Below, piece by piece: positions 16,840-25,658 of a stretch of DNA of 64,000 nucleotides; position 1 is the stretch's first letter, and each line of letters starts with the position of its first letter. The stretch is taken from positions 1,054,001-1,118,000 of the forward strand of contig NZ_SNWM01000001.1 in NCBI RefSeq assembly GCF_004362245.1. Direction: 5' to 3'. A program made the position numbers and the translations under genes. The stretch is from Pedobacter duraquae. Lineage in GTDB: Bacteria; Bacteroidota; Bacteroidia; Sphingobacteriales; Sphingobacteriaceae. The notes under the pieces were generated by a model. It saw only the letters and a program-made list of their open reading frames with translations. It had not been told where the DNA came from and did not search any database.

Positions 16840-17227
16840 TTAAAAATAGGATATAGTACTAAACTGCGCTCAAGGTAAGCATTTGCTGTATGTCGGGGAA
16901 AATTTAGCAGCCCCTATGAAAAATTATACAAACGCCTGTCATAACACCGGTAATAACAGGGCTGAAATCAAGACATCTTTCAACTCTAGGCACTATTAAC
17001 CCCTAATATTTTTAGGCTAAAAAATTAGGTATCAATTTCAAAATATTCGCTCAAAAACTATGCTTTCGTCCAGTACTTCTCCAGATATCATCCACTATCT
17101 ATCCAGTACATAACCAAAAAACACTGGATAAAACCTGTAGTATATTTGGTGAATTTCCGGACAGGTATGAATTTTACATAAAAATCCGATGGATTTCCAA
17201 TCGACAATACTACAGCATAAATCCAGG
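16840..17227. other. 388-bp intergenic region with two inverted repeats
   Basis: No coding frame is convincing. CCTAATATTTTTAG (17002-17015) and TAAAAAATTAGG (17018-17029) form an A/T-rich hairpin. TATCCAGT (17100-17107) and ACTGGATA (17123-17130) form a perfect 8-bp inverted repeat with a 15-nt spacer; a related CCAGTAC copy lies at 17070-17076. The region ends the S41 peptidase transcript and holds the permease promoter, both on the minus strand, so the repeats are candidate terminator and operator. Confidence 0.4.
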
Positions 17228-18592
17228 TTATTTTTTTGATGCACCTGCGGCGAAAGACAGTACTTCAGCGAGATCCCCAGGATCCAGCAGGTGATCTGGA
17301 ATTAACAGATTCACTCCCTTTTGGCCGGCAGGCCTGATCCATTCTTTAACACCAAAGCGTACGGCCAGCTTCGTATTTGGCAACTTAAAAGAATACAATT
17401 CTCCAAAATGTGAGGGGTGTCCGTTTTTAGGTGTGCTACCTATAAGTTCAGCAATATGGTTGTCTTTGACCGTGGTAGCAAACATCATAGCGCTCGAAAA
17501 CGTACCATTACCCACTAACACATATACTTTGCCTTTAAAACGATTGGGCAGATCCTGCGGCGGACTGATCTTATCAGAATCATAATGTAAAATCTGTCCG
17601 GGCTTAAGTGCAGTATAACGGGCGTCGCTTGCTCCATAACCAGTATAAGTATTCAGATATTCAGCACTCCTCTTCCAGTTCACCTGGTAAGACAGATAAG
17701 GTTTTTTGTAAAAATATTTAATCAATGTGGTGCCTACTGCAGAGTTGCCTCCACTATTTTTACTTACATCTATAACAAGTTGTTTTACCCCATCATTCTG
17801 AATTTGTACAAATATGCTATCGATCTGTCGATCAAGCTTTCTAACATCCTCATCGCTTGCTGTGCTGAAAGATCTGGCATTGATATAGCCGGTCTCGCCA
17901 TAACGCGTGTAAGAAATTCTGTTTTCGGCACCTGAAGAAGCACCATATATTTTCTTAAGGTAGTCGGTCCAACTATTTGCCGTTATTGCCGGAACAGTAA
18001 CCTGCCTGCCATTGGATAGCCCAATCTGATAACTACTGCTTAACGATTTTTCAGCCAATACATACAGATAGCCAAATAGTTGCATTGATTTTTCGTTCCG
18101 CTGTTCTGGAAATCCTGTTGTGTAGCTACTCAACCTGGGCAATATTGTTTGAAGTGCAACACCGTTTATAGATAAAATGGTATCCCCTTTTTTAAGCGGT
18201 AAAGCGGTTGAACCAATTATTTCATCGATACGGTAGATTTGTTTTTCTTTGTGGAGTGAAAATGGGAGAAAGACCTGCTGTGTATAATAGGAAGCAGGCA
18301 AGCTAATTTCGGCATGCTCGTCAGATAACCACGCAACTGCAGGTTTGACCAACTTATAAAAATCAATTAGTACCATAGAGTCCTGCAATTGCCTATTCAT
18401 TTCAGCAAAAAGCTTGTCGTATTGTTGCCTGTTAAATTCTGTAAATGGATTGGCATGAACTTCATAGAGCTGACGTTGCAATTCGGCTAGGTCTTGCTGT
18501 AACGCCTTACGGCTATACCTCTGTTCTGTTTGTGCTTGCACAGACGATAGCTGGAGCAATAAGACAATCAGACATAACAAGTACTTTTTCAT
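17228..18592 (-). CDS. Secreted S41 family peptidase
   Basis: 454 residues with a clear signal peptide (KKYLLCLIVLLLQLSSVQAQ). A PDZ-like segment spans about 130-165 (PLKKGDTILSINGVALQTIL). The tail-specific-protease core has GYINARSFSTASDED, LVIDVSKNSGGNSAVGTTLI and the likely nucleophile in GNGTFSSAMMFAT (Ser of FSSA). S41 proteases normally use Ser-Lys or Ser-His-Glu groups; I cannot place all partners from sequence alone. It is an envelope-located peptidase of unknown target. It is monocistronic, with about 170 bp upstream before a divergent gene. Confidence 0.88.
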   Translation of the reverse strand: MKKYLLCLIVLLLQLSSVQAQTEQRYSRKALQQDLAELQRQLYEVHANPFTEFNRQQYDKLFAEMNRQLQDSMVLIDFYKLVKPAVAWLSDEHAEISLPASYYTQQVFLPFSLHKEKQIYRIDEIIGSTALPLKKGDTILSINGVALQTILPRLSSYTTGFPEQRNEKSMQLFGYLYVLAEKSLSSSYQIGLSNGRQVTVPAITANSWTDYLKKIYGASSGAENRISYTRYGETGYINARSFSTASDEDVRKLDRQIDSIFVQIQNDGVKQLVIDVSKNSGGNSAVGTTLIKYFYKKPYLSYQVNWKRSAEYLNTYTGYGASDARYTALKPGQILHYDSDKISPPQDLPNRFKGKVYVLVGNGTFSSAMMFATTVKDNHIAELIGSTPKNGHPSHFGELYSFKLPNTKLAVRFGVKEWIRPAGQKGVNLLIPDHLLDPGDLAEVLSFAAGASKK

Positions 18593-18760
18593 AGTGATTA
18601 AAATTTTTGCAAGATCATGAATTCCTGATATTTCTCTAAAAATAATTTGAGAAAAAAACCTGATTATCAGCTACTGTGGTTCGTGTAACCGGCGTTCAGC
18701 CTTGCCAAATCAAAAACCTAACTGCCGGTCTCAAAAAAATCCCTATTTTTAAGGCTGAGT

Positions 18761-19408
18761 ATGGCAAGGAGACATGATGTTTTTAATTATGAATTGTGCA
18801 TTGGGGGCTTAGTTGCAGCAGTTATTAACCTCCATTCGCACCATTACGAGTTCTGTTATTTCCTGAGCTTCAAAAAGTCGATGAAACTCTATGCCAATGA
18901 TTTTACACATCCCTGGGACTTTCCGGTACCAGACACCGACTTCTTTGATGATGTGGATGATCCTATTGTGCAGCACAGCAGCAGGGCAACATTGATCCTT
19001 ATTGAGTTTAATAACACGATGATGCTGAGACATGGCCTGCATGATGAAGAAGTTATGCAAAGCGAAGCATTGGAGAAAGAAGTTACCAGATACCTGCCGT
19101 CTTTCTACTACAGCATGCAGAACAAAGGGTACAGCAGATTGTTATTTATGTACGAACGCTTTTTTGAAGAAAGCATCAATACCTTATATTATTATGCCTG
19201 CGCATTAAGTATGCGGACGTACGATTTTCCGATGAAGATGCGTTTGGAAGTAGATTATACCCATCCGGAAACCTTGAGATATCTGAATACCGACGATTCC
19301 GATGTTGCCTTATTAACTGATTTAATTGCAGCGCTCCAAAAAGAATGCAAAGAATTGTATCCGTTAACCAAAGGAAAAAAGACTTGTAGCGCTGGCGATG
19401 GTGTTTAA
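18761..19408 (+). CDS. Hypothetical protein, unknown family
   Basis: 215 residues as drawn from the ATG at 18761. The methionine at 18881 (MKLYANDFTHPWDF) is an alternative start and would give 175 residues. The mature part is acidic, rich in Tyr, Phe and Asp, and has no signal peptide. I recognise no domain. The gene has its own upstream region and is convergent with the helicase gene, 2 bp apart. No function is proposed. Confidence 0.7.
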   Translation: MARRHDVFNYELCIGGLVAAVINLHSHHYEFCYFLSFKKSMKLYANDFTHPWDFPVPDTDFFDDVDDPIVQHSSRATLILIEFNNTMMLRHGLHDEEVMQSEALEKEVTRYLPSFYYSMQNKGYSRLLFMYERFFEESINTLYYYACALSMRTYDFPMKMRLEVDYTHPETLRYLNTDDSDVALLTDLIAALQKECKELYPLTKGKKTCSAGDGV

Positions 19409-19410
19409 CA

Positions 19411-20856
19411 TCAGTACTCCTCTTCGGTCTGGGTTTTGAACATTATGGGAGAAAAATTAACCAGAAACAGTTCTTTTTTTGCGCGCGTTACTGCCGTGTA
19501 CAACCAACGCAGGAAATCAAGATCGATCATTTCTTCCGTCAGGTAACCCTGATCAACAAATACAGCATCCCACTGTCCACCCTGAGCCTTATGGCAGGTT
19601 ACAGCATACGAAAATTTGATTTGCAAGGCATTATAATAGGGATCTTCCTTAATCGCCAGCATCCGTTGCCTTTTGTTAGTAATGTGTTCATAGTCCAGGC
19701 TGACGCCTTCGAAGAGCTTTTTGCTTTCCTGATAAGAGAGGTTAGGCGTTTCGGCTGTAAGCGTATCCAGCATCACTTTACAGGTGATCGAACCAGCCTC
19801 GGGATAATCCAGAAATTCGAGCTGCACTTCGGAGAAACGGAAACCGTAGCGCTCCTCCTCATTGCGTACCCTGGTAATCTTAGCCATGTCACCATTGGCG
19901 ATAAAGGAGGTAGATTCATTTTCGGGCAGCCAGAAATAGTTATTGCGGACCACCATAATCTGATCACCTCCGGTAAGCTCTTCTTCGCGATAGAGCAACC
20001 TGGCCCTGATTTGCTGGTTGTATACATTCGCCGATTTATTGGACCTGCATACGACCAACGAATTCTCGATATCGAACTTGCCATAAGCGTATTCCAGCCC
20101 TTCTACAAGTTTTAGACCCGTCATCCGGAAAATATCCTTAAAATTTTTAGTCTTAAACTTAGGCACGGCTACGGTATCATCGTTATCCTCATGCTCGTAA
20201 ATACCGATCAGATCTCTCAGCATGGTAGCGTTAGCCAGAATTCCCGATCGCTTTTCCTGGCGTACCACCTCGCGCAGCTCCACTTCTGTGACCTTTTTCA
20301 TGAAGTTGGAGGCAATGTAGGTGGCATTCAAAGCCGGACTGTCCAGGCTTCCTACCGGCGGCAGCTGCGCGGTATCACCAACAAAAATTACAGCGCAGTT
20401 TTTATAGTTGTAGGCGTATTCCATCAAGTCCTTCAGAAACGAAGAGCCATTTTGGCTATTCCATTCGTCAGCCACCATGGAGGCCTCATCAATAATAAAT
20501 ACTGTGTTTTCGGCCATGTTCGGTGCAAGCTGGAAAGACAGGTCTGTAGACACTGCAGAACGCTTACGGTAAATCTTTTTATGGATGGTGAGTGCTTTAA
20601 GCCCAGTATAGTTGCTCATCACCTTTGCCGCACGCCCCGTTGGCGCGAGCAATACGGCTTTTATTTTAAACTGAGGGAGTGCTTTAACCAATGCCGCAAC
20701 AGAAGTGGTCTTACCCGTACCGGCATACCCCCGCAGCACGAAACAGCTTTGGTTCAAGTCCTGGGTAAGAAAGTTGGCCATTTCCTGACAAAACAGGCGT
20801 TGCTCTGTTGTAGGCGTAAACTGATAGGACTGTGCAATGATGCCGGCTTTATCCAT
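19411..20856 (-). CDS. RecD-like ATP-dependent DNA helicase (UvrD/RecD AAA family)
   Basis: About 481 residues from the ATG at 20856 (MDKAGIIAQSYQFTPTTEQR). The frame is open 24 codons further up, but that part overlaps the divergent promoter and looks non-coding. Walker A is GYAGTGKT (43-50) and Walker B lies in FIIDEASM. The segments LLAPTGRAAKVM, FVGDTAQLPPVGS and, near the C-terminus, FSYAVTCHKAQGGQWDAVFVD and LYTAVTRAKKEL are superfamily 1 helicase motifs. It is a stand-alone RecD2-type ATPase likely acting in DNA repair or recombination. It is divergent from the DUF3822 gene. Confidence 0.92.
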   Translation of the reverse strand: MDKAGIIAQSYQFTPTTEQRLFCQEMANFLTQDLNQSCFVLRGYAGTGKTTSVAALVKALPQFKIKAVLLAPTGRAAKVMSNYTGLKALTIHKKIYRKRSAVSTDLSFQLAPNMAENTVFIIDEASMVADEWNSQNGSSFLKDLMEYAYNYKNCAVIFVGDTAQLPPVGSLDSPALNATYIASNFMKKVTEVELREVVRQEKRSGILANATMLRDLIGIYEHEDNDDTVAVPKFKTKNFKDIFRMTGLKLVEGLEYAYGKFDIENSLVVCRSNKSANVYNQQIRARLLYREEELTGGDQIMVVRNNYFWLPENESTSFIANGDMAKITRVRNEEERYGFRFSEVQLEFLDYPEAGSITCKVMLDTLTAETPNLSYQESKKLFEGVSLDYEHITNKRQRMLAIKEDPYYNALQIKFSYAVTCHKAQGGQWDAVFVDQGYLTEEMIDLDFLRWLYTAVTRAKKELFLVNFSPIMFKTQTEEEY

Positions 20857-20908
20857 TTTACAAATATGCGATGCTGTGGTTATAGAAAAAAGAATTAATT
20901 TTGCTAAG

Positions 20909-21745
20909 ATGAACAATAACAACAGCATCTTACTGGTAGATCAGGAATTTGATCCGAATGCAATTACAAATCGCAATTTGTTGTTTAAAATTACTGCCGA
21001 CAGTTTTTCTTATGCGATGCTGAATATGGATGCCGGCCGACTGGAAGTACTGTATGACCAGCAGGACTGTGATCCGGCGGTTGCGATGGCTAAGCGGATT
21101 AAAACGGATCCTTATCTGAGCATTGATTTTGCACAGGTAAAAATTGCCGTTTGCAGTGCGAATACTTTAACCGTTCCTGAAGCGTTTTATCAGGCAGATC
21201 AGCCAGAAATTTATGCAAATTATTTTACTGAGCTGGCTGATTTTTCTGGCACACTACAGGCAAATTCGCATGTTAACTACGACTTCAAAACACTTTTTCT
21301 TTTGCCCGGGGAGGTAGAGAAAGTACTAACGGATAACAACCTGGGATCTGCAATAAAATACGGGCAAACCGCTCCCTTGCTGGCTATGCTGCGACCAGCT
21401 GAGCGCGATCAGCTGATCCTTGATTTTACGGGGAGTAGCTTTTATGCGATGTTGTTTAAGCAGGGTAAATTGATTTTCCAGAATTATTACACTGCTGAAA
21501 ATGATGAAGAGTTTAACTATTATCTGCTGCTGATTGTACAACAACTCAAACTTGACCCAGCGCAAACAGATCTTCTGGCAACAGGAATTATCAATGCCGG
21601 TGATGCACATTATGATATTATGGAACGTTACTTCCTTTCTGTAGAAATTTTAGAGCCTATATTGGAAGATACCGACCTCACTATACTTGAAGATATGCCT
21701 AAACATTATTACACCAGCCTTTTAGCCATCAACTTATGCGCATAA
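20909..21745 (+). CDS. DUF3822 family protein
   Basis: About 278 residues from the ATG at 20909 (MNNNNSILLVDQEFDPN). It fits the Bacteroidota-specific DUF3822 family, which has an actin-like ATPase-type fold but unknown function. FSYAMLNMDAGRLEVLYD, the DQLILDFTGSSFYAMLFKQG segment and EEFNYYLLLIVQQL are typical. It overlaps rsmD by 10 bp and is divergent from the helicase, a gene order that recurs in this phylum. An earlier in-frame ATG at 20837 lies inside the helicase gene and is unlikely. Confidence 0.9.
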   Translation: MNNNNSILLVDQEFDPNAITNRNLLFKITADSFSYAMLNMDAGRLEVLYDQQDCDPAVAMAKRIKTDPYLSIDFAQVKIAVCSANTLTVPEAFYQADQPEIYANYFTELADFSGTLQANSHVNYDFKTLFLLPGEVEKVLTDNNLGSAIKYGQTAPLLAMLRPAERDQLILDFTGSSFYAMLFKQGKLIFQNYYTAENDEEFNYYLLLIVQQLKLDPAQTDLLATGIINAGDAHYDIMERYFLSVEILEPILEDTDLTILEDMPKHYYTSLLAINLCA

Positions 21746-22275
21746 TTGGGGGTACACTCAAAGGCATCCGCTTTAATGCGCCTGCAAGTTTGCCGGTAAG
21801 GCCAACTACGGATATGGCTAAAGAAGCTTTATTCAATATTTTATATAATACCTATGATTTCGATAACTGTGAAGTATTAGACCTCTTTTGTGGTACAGGA
21901 AATATAAGTTTCGAATTTGCTTCCCGCGGCATCAAGTCCGTTACTGCTGTGGATAAACATTCAGGATGTATCTTCTGGGTTGAATCGGTTATAAAAAAAT
22001 ATGGTCTGGATGATATTCATGTGCAAAAGGCTGATGTATTTAAATTTCTGGAGGGGCATAAAAAACAATATCAGATAATTTTTGCCGATCCTCCATACGA
22101 CCTTCCAACCATTCCCCGGATTCCACAACTGGTTATGGAGCATAATCTGTTAACCGACAATGGACTATTGGTGGTAGAACATCCTTCATTGTTAAAATTA
22201 AAAGACTTACCTGGTTATCAGGAAACCCGCCGCTATGGCAACTCTTCTTTCAGTTTCTTCAACAAGCCTGAATAA
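21736..22275 (+). CDS. rsmD: 16S rRNA (guanine(966)-N(2))-methyltransferase RsmD
   Basis: 179 residues. The fold opens MRIIGGTLKGIRFNAP with RPTTDMAKEALFNIL, typical of RsmD. SAM motif I is VLDLFCGTGNISFEF, and the catalytic D-P-P-Y (IIFADPPYDLP) is the N-methyltransferase motif. It methylates G966 of 16S rRNA on the assembled small subunit. Translation is probably coupled to DUF3822 through a 10-bp overlap, and coaD follows after 2 bp. Confidence 0.95.
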   Translation: MRIIGGTLKGIRFNAPASLPVRPTTDMAKEALFNILYNTYDFDNCEVLDLFCGTGNISFEFASRGIKSVTAVDKHSGCIFWVESVIKKYGLDDIHVQKADVFKFLEGHKKQYQIIFADPPYDLPTIPRIPQLVMEHNLLTDNGLLVVEHPSLLKLKDLPGYQETRRYGNSSFSFFNKPE

Positions 22276-22277
22276 TT

Positions 22278-22745
22278 ATGAAAACTGCACTCTTTCCAGG
22301 TTCTTTTGATCCAATTACTATTGCTCATGTCGACATTCTTAAACGGGCATTACCGCTTTTTGACCGCATTGTAGTGGGTATAGGCCTGAACAGTTCCAAA
22401 CAAAATTACCTGTCGGCCGAGCAGCGTGAGGAAATCGTGCGTAATGTTTTTAAGGACGAGCCTAAAGTAGATATCCAGGTTTATGAGGGGTTAACGGTCG
22501 ACTTTTGCAAGCATATTGATGCAGCTTATATGGTGCGTGGTATCCGTTCTGTTGGAGATTTCGAATATGAACGTGCCATCGCACAGATTAATCAGACGAT
22601 GATGCCGAATGTGGAAACAATATTTATACTCAGTAAACCAGCTTACTCGGCTATCAGCTCGACCATAGTGCGGGATATTCTCCGCAACCATGGTGATGCC
22701 AGTCCTTTTTTGCCGGCAGCGGCAATCCCCTTTCTTTCTGCTTAG
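22278..22745 (+). CDS. coaD: Phosphopantetheine adenylyltransferase
   Basis: 155 residues, normal length for CoaD. The nucleotidyltransferase signature FPGSFDPITIAHVDIL at the N-terminus, VRGIRSVGDFEYE and ISSTIVRDILRNHGDA near the C-terminus are diagnostic. It transfers AMP to 4'-phosphopantetheine, the penultimate step of coenzyme A synthesis. It is the last gene of the DUF3822-rsmD-coaD unit, 2 bp after rsmD, and is convergent with the NUDIX gene. Confidence 0.96.
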   Translation: MKTALFPGSFDPITIAHVDILKRALPLFDRIVVGIGLNSSKQNYLSAEQREEIVRNVFKDEPKVDIQVYEGLTVDFCKHIDAAYMVRGIRSVGDFEYERAIAQINQTMMPNVETIFILSKPAYSAISSTIVRDILRNHGDASPFLPAAAIPFLSA

Positions 22746-22761
22746 AACATCAAAGGGGTAA

Positions 22762-23373
22762 TTAAGTAATGAGTGCTCCCGCTACCAGCACATCCATAAT
22801 TAAAGGATAGGTATTCTTCAATACTGGCTTTAATCCGTCTTTACCCAGCCATTCGGCCTTAGTGATACCTTCTTCCTTTTGCGGAATTAATTTTGGCGAA
22901 CCTTTAACAGTCATGCTGTACCAATTGGTTTTCTTAAGTACAATCTTATTGTTAAGCTCGTAGATATGAAAGGTGCGGCAAAGTTTCTCTTTATTTTTAA
23001 GGATTTTAACTCCGCACTCCTCTTCCACTTCACGCACTGCAGCTTCGCGCATTTTTTCACCCTTTTCTACTTTACCTTTTGGAAGATCCCAGCGTTTATT
23101 CCTGAAAATAAAAAGGAAATCACCAGATGCATTTTGCACCAGTCCACCTGCAGCCTTGATCAGCTGGCAACTGTTCCGCACTGTTTTAAATAGCACTTTA
23201 GGGTCTGCAGAAACTAATGCATAATGTCCGGCAGGGCCTTTTTCAAGATTCTTATAAAATCCCAGAAAGTCAAAGGTAGAAACATCCAGCTTCTGAATGT
23301 CGGGCATATGTTTCGGCAAGTTCTCTGTAATGAGCAAGCTACTGTCGTTGATATAAATTCTGTAGTTTTTCAT
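22762..23373 (-). CDS. NUDIX hydrolase with N-terminal extension
   Basis: 203 residues. The Nudix box G-x5-E-x7-REVEEECGV is complete at residues 100-122, so it should hydrolyse a nucleoside diphosphate linked to another moiety. A 65-residue N-terminal part (KNYRIYINDSSLLITENLPK) precedes it and is seen in a Bacteroidota NUDIX subgroup of unknown substrate. It is monocistronic and convergent with coaD, 16 bp apart. Confidence 0.92.
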   Translation of the reverse strand: MKNYRIYINDSSLLITENLPKHMPDIQKLDVSTFDFLGFYKNLEKGPAGHYALVSADPKVLFKTVRNSCQLIKAAGGLVQNASGDFLFIFRNKRWDLPKGKVEKGEKMREAAVREVEEECGVKILKNKEKLCRTFHIYELNNKIVLKKTNWYSMTVKGSPKLIPQKEEGITKAEWLGKDGLKPVLKNTYPLIMDVLVAGALIT

Positions 23374-23429
23374 AATATATTTTAAAATATATTTAACAGT
23401 GGTTTTAAGGGTTTTCCTGGAAAAAACAC

Positions 23430-23456
23430 ACCCCTTCTAATTTTGTTAAAAGGGGT
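23430..23456 (-). terminator. Possible hairpin terminator near 23440
   Basis: ACCCCTT (23430-23436) and AAGGGGT (23450-23456) can pair around a 13-nt loop. The position fits the end of the small minus-strand gene at 23523-23819. The stem is short and no long U-tract follows, so this is tentative. Confidence 0.35.
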
Positions 23457-23522
23457 CTTCATTCCATTTTCTACAGCTTTTCGTTTAAAATCACTAGCAG
23501 AATTCATTGGCTAAAGTAAATA

Positions 23523-23819
23523 TTATTCTGTAAACTTCTTTATATTTTGCTGCTGATAATATTCAAAGATCCGTTTTTCCAATATTTCCCTGCGTTCCGA
23601 AACATCTTTCAAAATCTTACTCGCGGCAGCGAGGCCATCCATAGGATTTCTTACTTCAACATTCTCCCAGTCCCTTCTTCCATCATAGCTTATGCCGTCA
23701 TAGGAAGCCATATATTCCTCGGGTGTGTACCATCGCTTGGTGATCTTGTGGAAAACCCATTTATTTTCAGTAGTAGCTCGCTCTACCACTTCTTTAACAA
23801 ATACATGATGCATCTTCAT
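23523..23819 (-). CDS. Small hypothetical protein (98 aa)
   Basis: 98 residues (MKMHHVFVKEVVERATTENK, then FHKITKRWYTPEEYMASYDG). It has no signal or membrane helix and is rich in charged and aromatic residues, with a helical C-terminus (SKILKDVSERREILEKRIFE). I recognise no family. Residue composition resembles a genuine cytosolic protein. It is preceded by an A/T-rich promoter-like region and stands alone. Confidence 0.55.
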   Translation of the reverse strand: MKMHHVFVKEVVERATTENKWVFHKITKRWYTPEEYMASYDGISYDGRRDWENVEVRNPMDGLAAASKILKDVSERREILEKRIFEYYQQQNIKKFTE

Positions 23820-23941
23820 TTGAGTAAGTATTGTAGCACAAATTTACTAATATTATTAGTAAAAAATAATTGTGTTAAAATTTATTTATCTTGCTGACAT
23901 ATTAGTCTTCCATACAATGGAAGTAAATTTAAAAGATAATT

Positions 23942-24145
23942 ATGGGGCTGGAATTAACTGCGGAATATAAACGACTGAATTCTATTGTGGAAAAATGCCA
24001 GGAGAATCTGGCTGACCTGATTGAAAAGCATGATGATGGCGTGTTAAGTTTAGCTGCCTTTGAACGTCAGTTTGCACTGGAAGAGCAAAAGTGTGATGCT
24101 GCACAAGCAGCACTTGACGCCTACGCCGGCGAACATGAATCCTGA
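23942..24145 (+). CDS. Small predicted coiled-coil protein (67 aa)
   Basis: 67 residues, almost wholly helical, with regular hydrophobic spacing (LTAEYKRLNSIVEKCQENLA, AAFERQFALEEQKCDAAQAA). It is acidic and cytosolic. No family is recognised. It is placed alone between a small minus-strand gene and pyrE, with 219 bp downstream before pyrE. The start at 23942 follows an A/T-rich leader. Confidence 0.5.
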   Translation: MGLELTAEYKRLNSIVEKCQENLADLIEKHDDGVLSLAAFERQFALEEQKCDAAQAALDAYAGEHES

Positions 24146-24364
24146 TTCTGTTACAATCCGGCCTTAGAACTGACTTCTTAAATTTGAAACAGTTGATTCT
24201 CAACAAGTGAAGAAAATTGTCTTTTATCAGCTATTAATATTACTGATATTTACATCGAAATAAGTTTAATATAAATGTGAATGCTACATTTTCTTCACCT
24301 ATTTTAAAACACAAGTTGAGAAATAGTGTTAGCACAAACGTAGTTTATTCTGTAATTTTGGAAC

Positions 24365-25021
24365 ATGTATAATAAAAGTGATATTGAATTAAAGGTAGCT
24401 GAGTTTCTATTACAAATTAAAGCAATAAAATTACAACCGAACAACCCTTTCACCTGGGCTTCTGGCTGGAAATCTCCGATTTATTGTGATAATAGGGTTA
24501 CGCTGTCCCACCCCTCAGTAAGAACATACATCAGACAAAAGTTAACGCAACTGATTCAGGAAGAGTTTGGCTCTGTTGATATTATTGCAGGTGTAGCTAC
24601 GGCCGGAATTCCACAAGGTGTTTTGGTGGCGCAGGAACTTGGTCTTCCTTTTGCCTATGTAAGAGCAAAAGCAAAAGAACATGGTACGGGAAGCCTGATT
24701 GAGGGAGAAATTGTAGAAGGCCAACGGGTAGTTGTTGTGGAAGACCTTATTTCTACAGGAAAAAGCAGTTTACAAGCTGTACAGGCGTTGAGAGACGCGG
24801 GGCTTTCTGTAGCTGGATTGGTATCAATATTCACTTACGGCTTTGAGGTTGCAGACCAGAACTTTAAAGAAGCAAAGTGTCGCTATGCTACCCTTTCAAA
24901 TTACGACACCCTGATTGATTACGCATCGGAGCACAGTTTTATTGCTAAAAACGATATTGACCTGCTTAAAAAATGGCGCCTGGAGCCCTCTACCTGGGGC
25001 AAAGAAGCAATTAACAACTAA
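24365..25021 (+). CDS. pyrE: Orotate phosphoribosyltransferase
   Basis: 218 residues, normal for PyrE, which makes orotidine 5'-phosphate from orotate and PRPP in pyrimidine synthesis. The PRPP-binding motif is VVVVEDLISTGKSSLQAVQA. PFTWASGWKSPIYCDNR near the N-terminus and the loop with YVRAKAKEHGTGSLIEG, which carries the catalytic lysines, are present. The SRPBCC gene follows 11 bp downstream and is probably cotranscribed. The upstream 219 bp hold no gene. Confidence 0.96.
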   Translation: MYNKSDIELKVAEFLLQIKAIKLQPNNPFTWASGWKSPIYCDNRVTLSHPSVRTYIRQKLTQLIQEEFGSVDIIAGVATAGIPQGVLVAQELGLPFAYVRAKAKEHGTGSLIEGEIVEGQRVVVVEDLISTGKSSLQAVQALRDAGLSVAGLVSIFTYGFEVADQNFKEAKCRYATLSNYDTLIDYASEHSFIAKNDIDLLKKWRLEPSTWGKEAINN

Positions 25022-25032
25022 TCTCGACATAC

Positions 25033-25431
25033 ATGACCGTCATTGAAAGCACTACAGAAGTAAATCTACCTGTAGAAACAGTATACAATTTCCTTGCAGA
25101 TCTAAATAATCACCAGCAATTGATGCCCGAAAACATCTACAACTGGTCGTCTACAACTGATCAGGCAAGTTTTACCATCCAGAATATGGCCAAGCTGGCG
25201 ATCCATATTTCCAGTCGCGTTCCAAACAAGGAACTTATCGCTATACCTTCTGAAAAAGCTCCCTTTGATATTGAATTGAAGTGGACTGTGGAAGACAATG
25301 GCAAGGGCGGTACAATTGCAAAACATATCATTTCTGCTGATTTGAATATGATGATGAAAATGCTCGCTGCAGGTCCACTGCAGAAACTTGCTGATCATCA
25401 GACGCAGAAACTTCAGGAAACTTTAAAATAG
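25033..25431 (+). CDS. SRPBCC family (START-like) protein
   Basis: 132 residues with a START-like ligand-binding fold: TEVNLPVETVYNFLADLNNH at the N-terminus, then alternating strands and a C-terminal helix (MMMKMLAAGPLQKLADHQTQ). Proteins of this shape bind hydrophobic ligands or act as orphan cyclases. In Bacteroidota one often follows pyrE, 11 bp away as here. Ligand unknown. Confidence 0.87.
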   Translation: MTVIESTTEVNLPVETVYNFLADLNNHQQLMPENIYNWSSTTDQASFTIQNMAKLAIHISSRVPNKELIAIPSEKAPFDIELKWTVEDNGKGGTIAKHIISADLNMMMKMLAAGPLQKLADHQTQKLQETLK

Positions 25432-25436
25432 CCTAA

Positions 25437-25480
25437 TTCAGGGAGCATAGATCCGCAAAACGGCGTTGCTCCCTGAAGTT
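25437..25480 (+). terminator. Hairpin downstream of the pyrE-SRPBCC unit
   Basis: TTCAGGGAGCA (25437-25447) pairs perfectly with TGCTCCCTGAA (25467-25477) around a 19-nt loop. The 3' U-tract is weak (GTTCTTTC). It separates the pyrE unit from the clpB promoter region. Confidence 0.65.
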
Positions 25481-25658
25481 CTTTCATGAAATAGCAATTC
25501 ACTGTTATTTCCGCATGTCTAGCATGCAAATTGCGCCATTTTTTCCGCTCAAACTACTACTCACCAGACATTTATTCAGGCGTATCCATTGAATAGAGAC
25601 AGAATTTCCGATCGGCTTGATTACCGGAGTATGGCATCTGTTTTGATCCTCATCGGAT

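Noticed and set aside
17002-17029. Riboswitch in the permease leader
   Set aside because: Only one A/T-rich hairpin is seen; no conserved aptamer pattern such as known amino-acid sensing RNAs.
19591-20115. 174-codon plus-strand frame opposite the helicase
   Set aside because: Fully inside the helicase on the other strand and with no recognisable domain.
20191-20898. Long plus-strand frame (235 codons) opposite the helicase
   Set aside because: It is antisense to a complete helicase with all motifs, and its translation is rich in Cys and His with no domain; a shadow of the real gene.
23373-23392. A/T palindrome after the NUDIX start
   Set aside because: Pure A/T symmetry is common in this base composition and carries no further signal.
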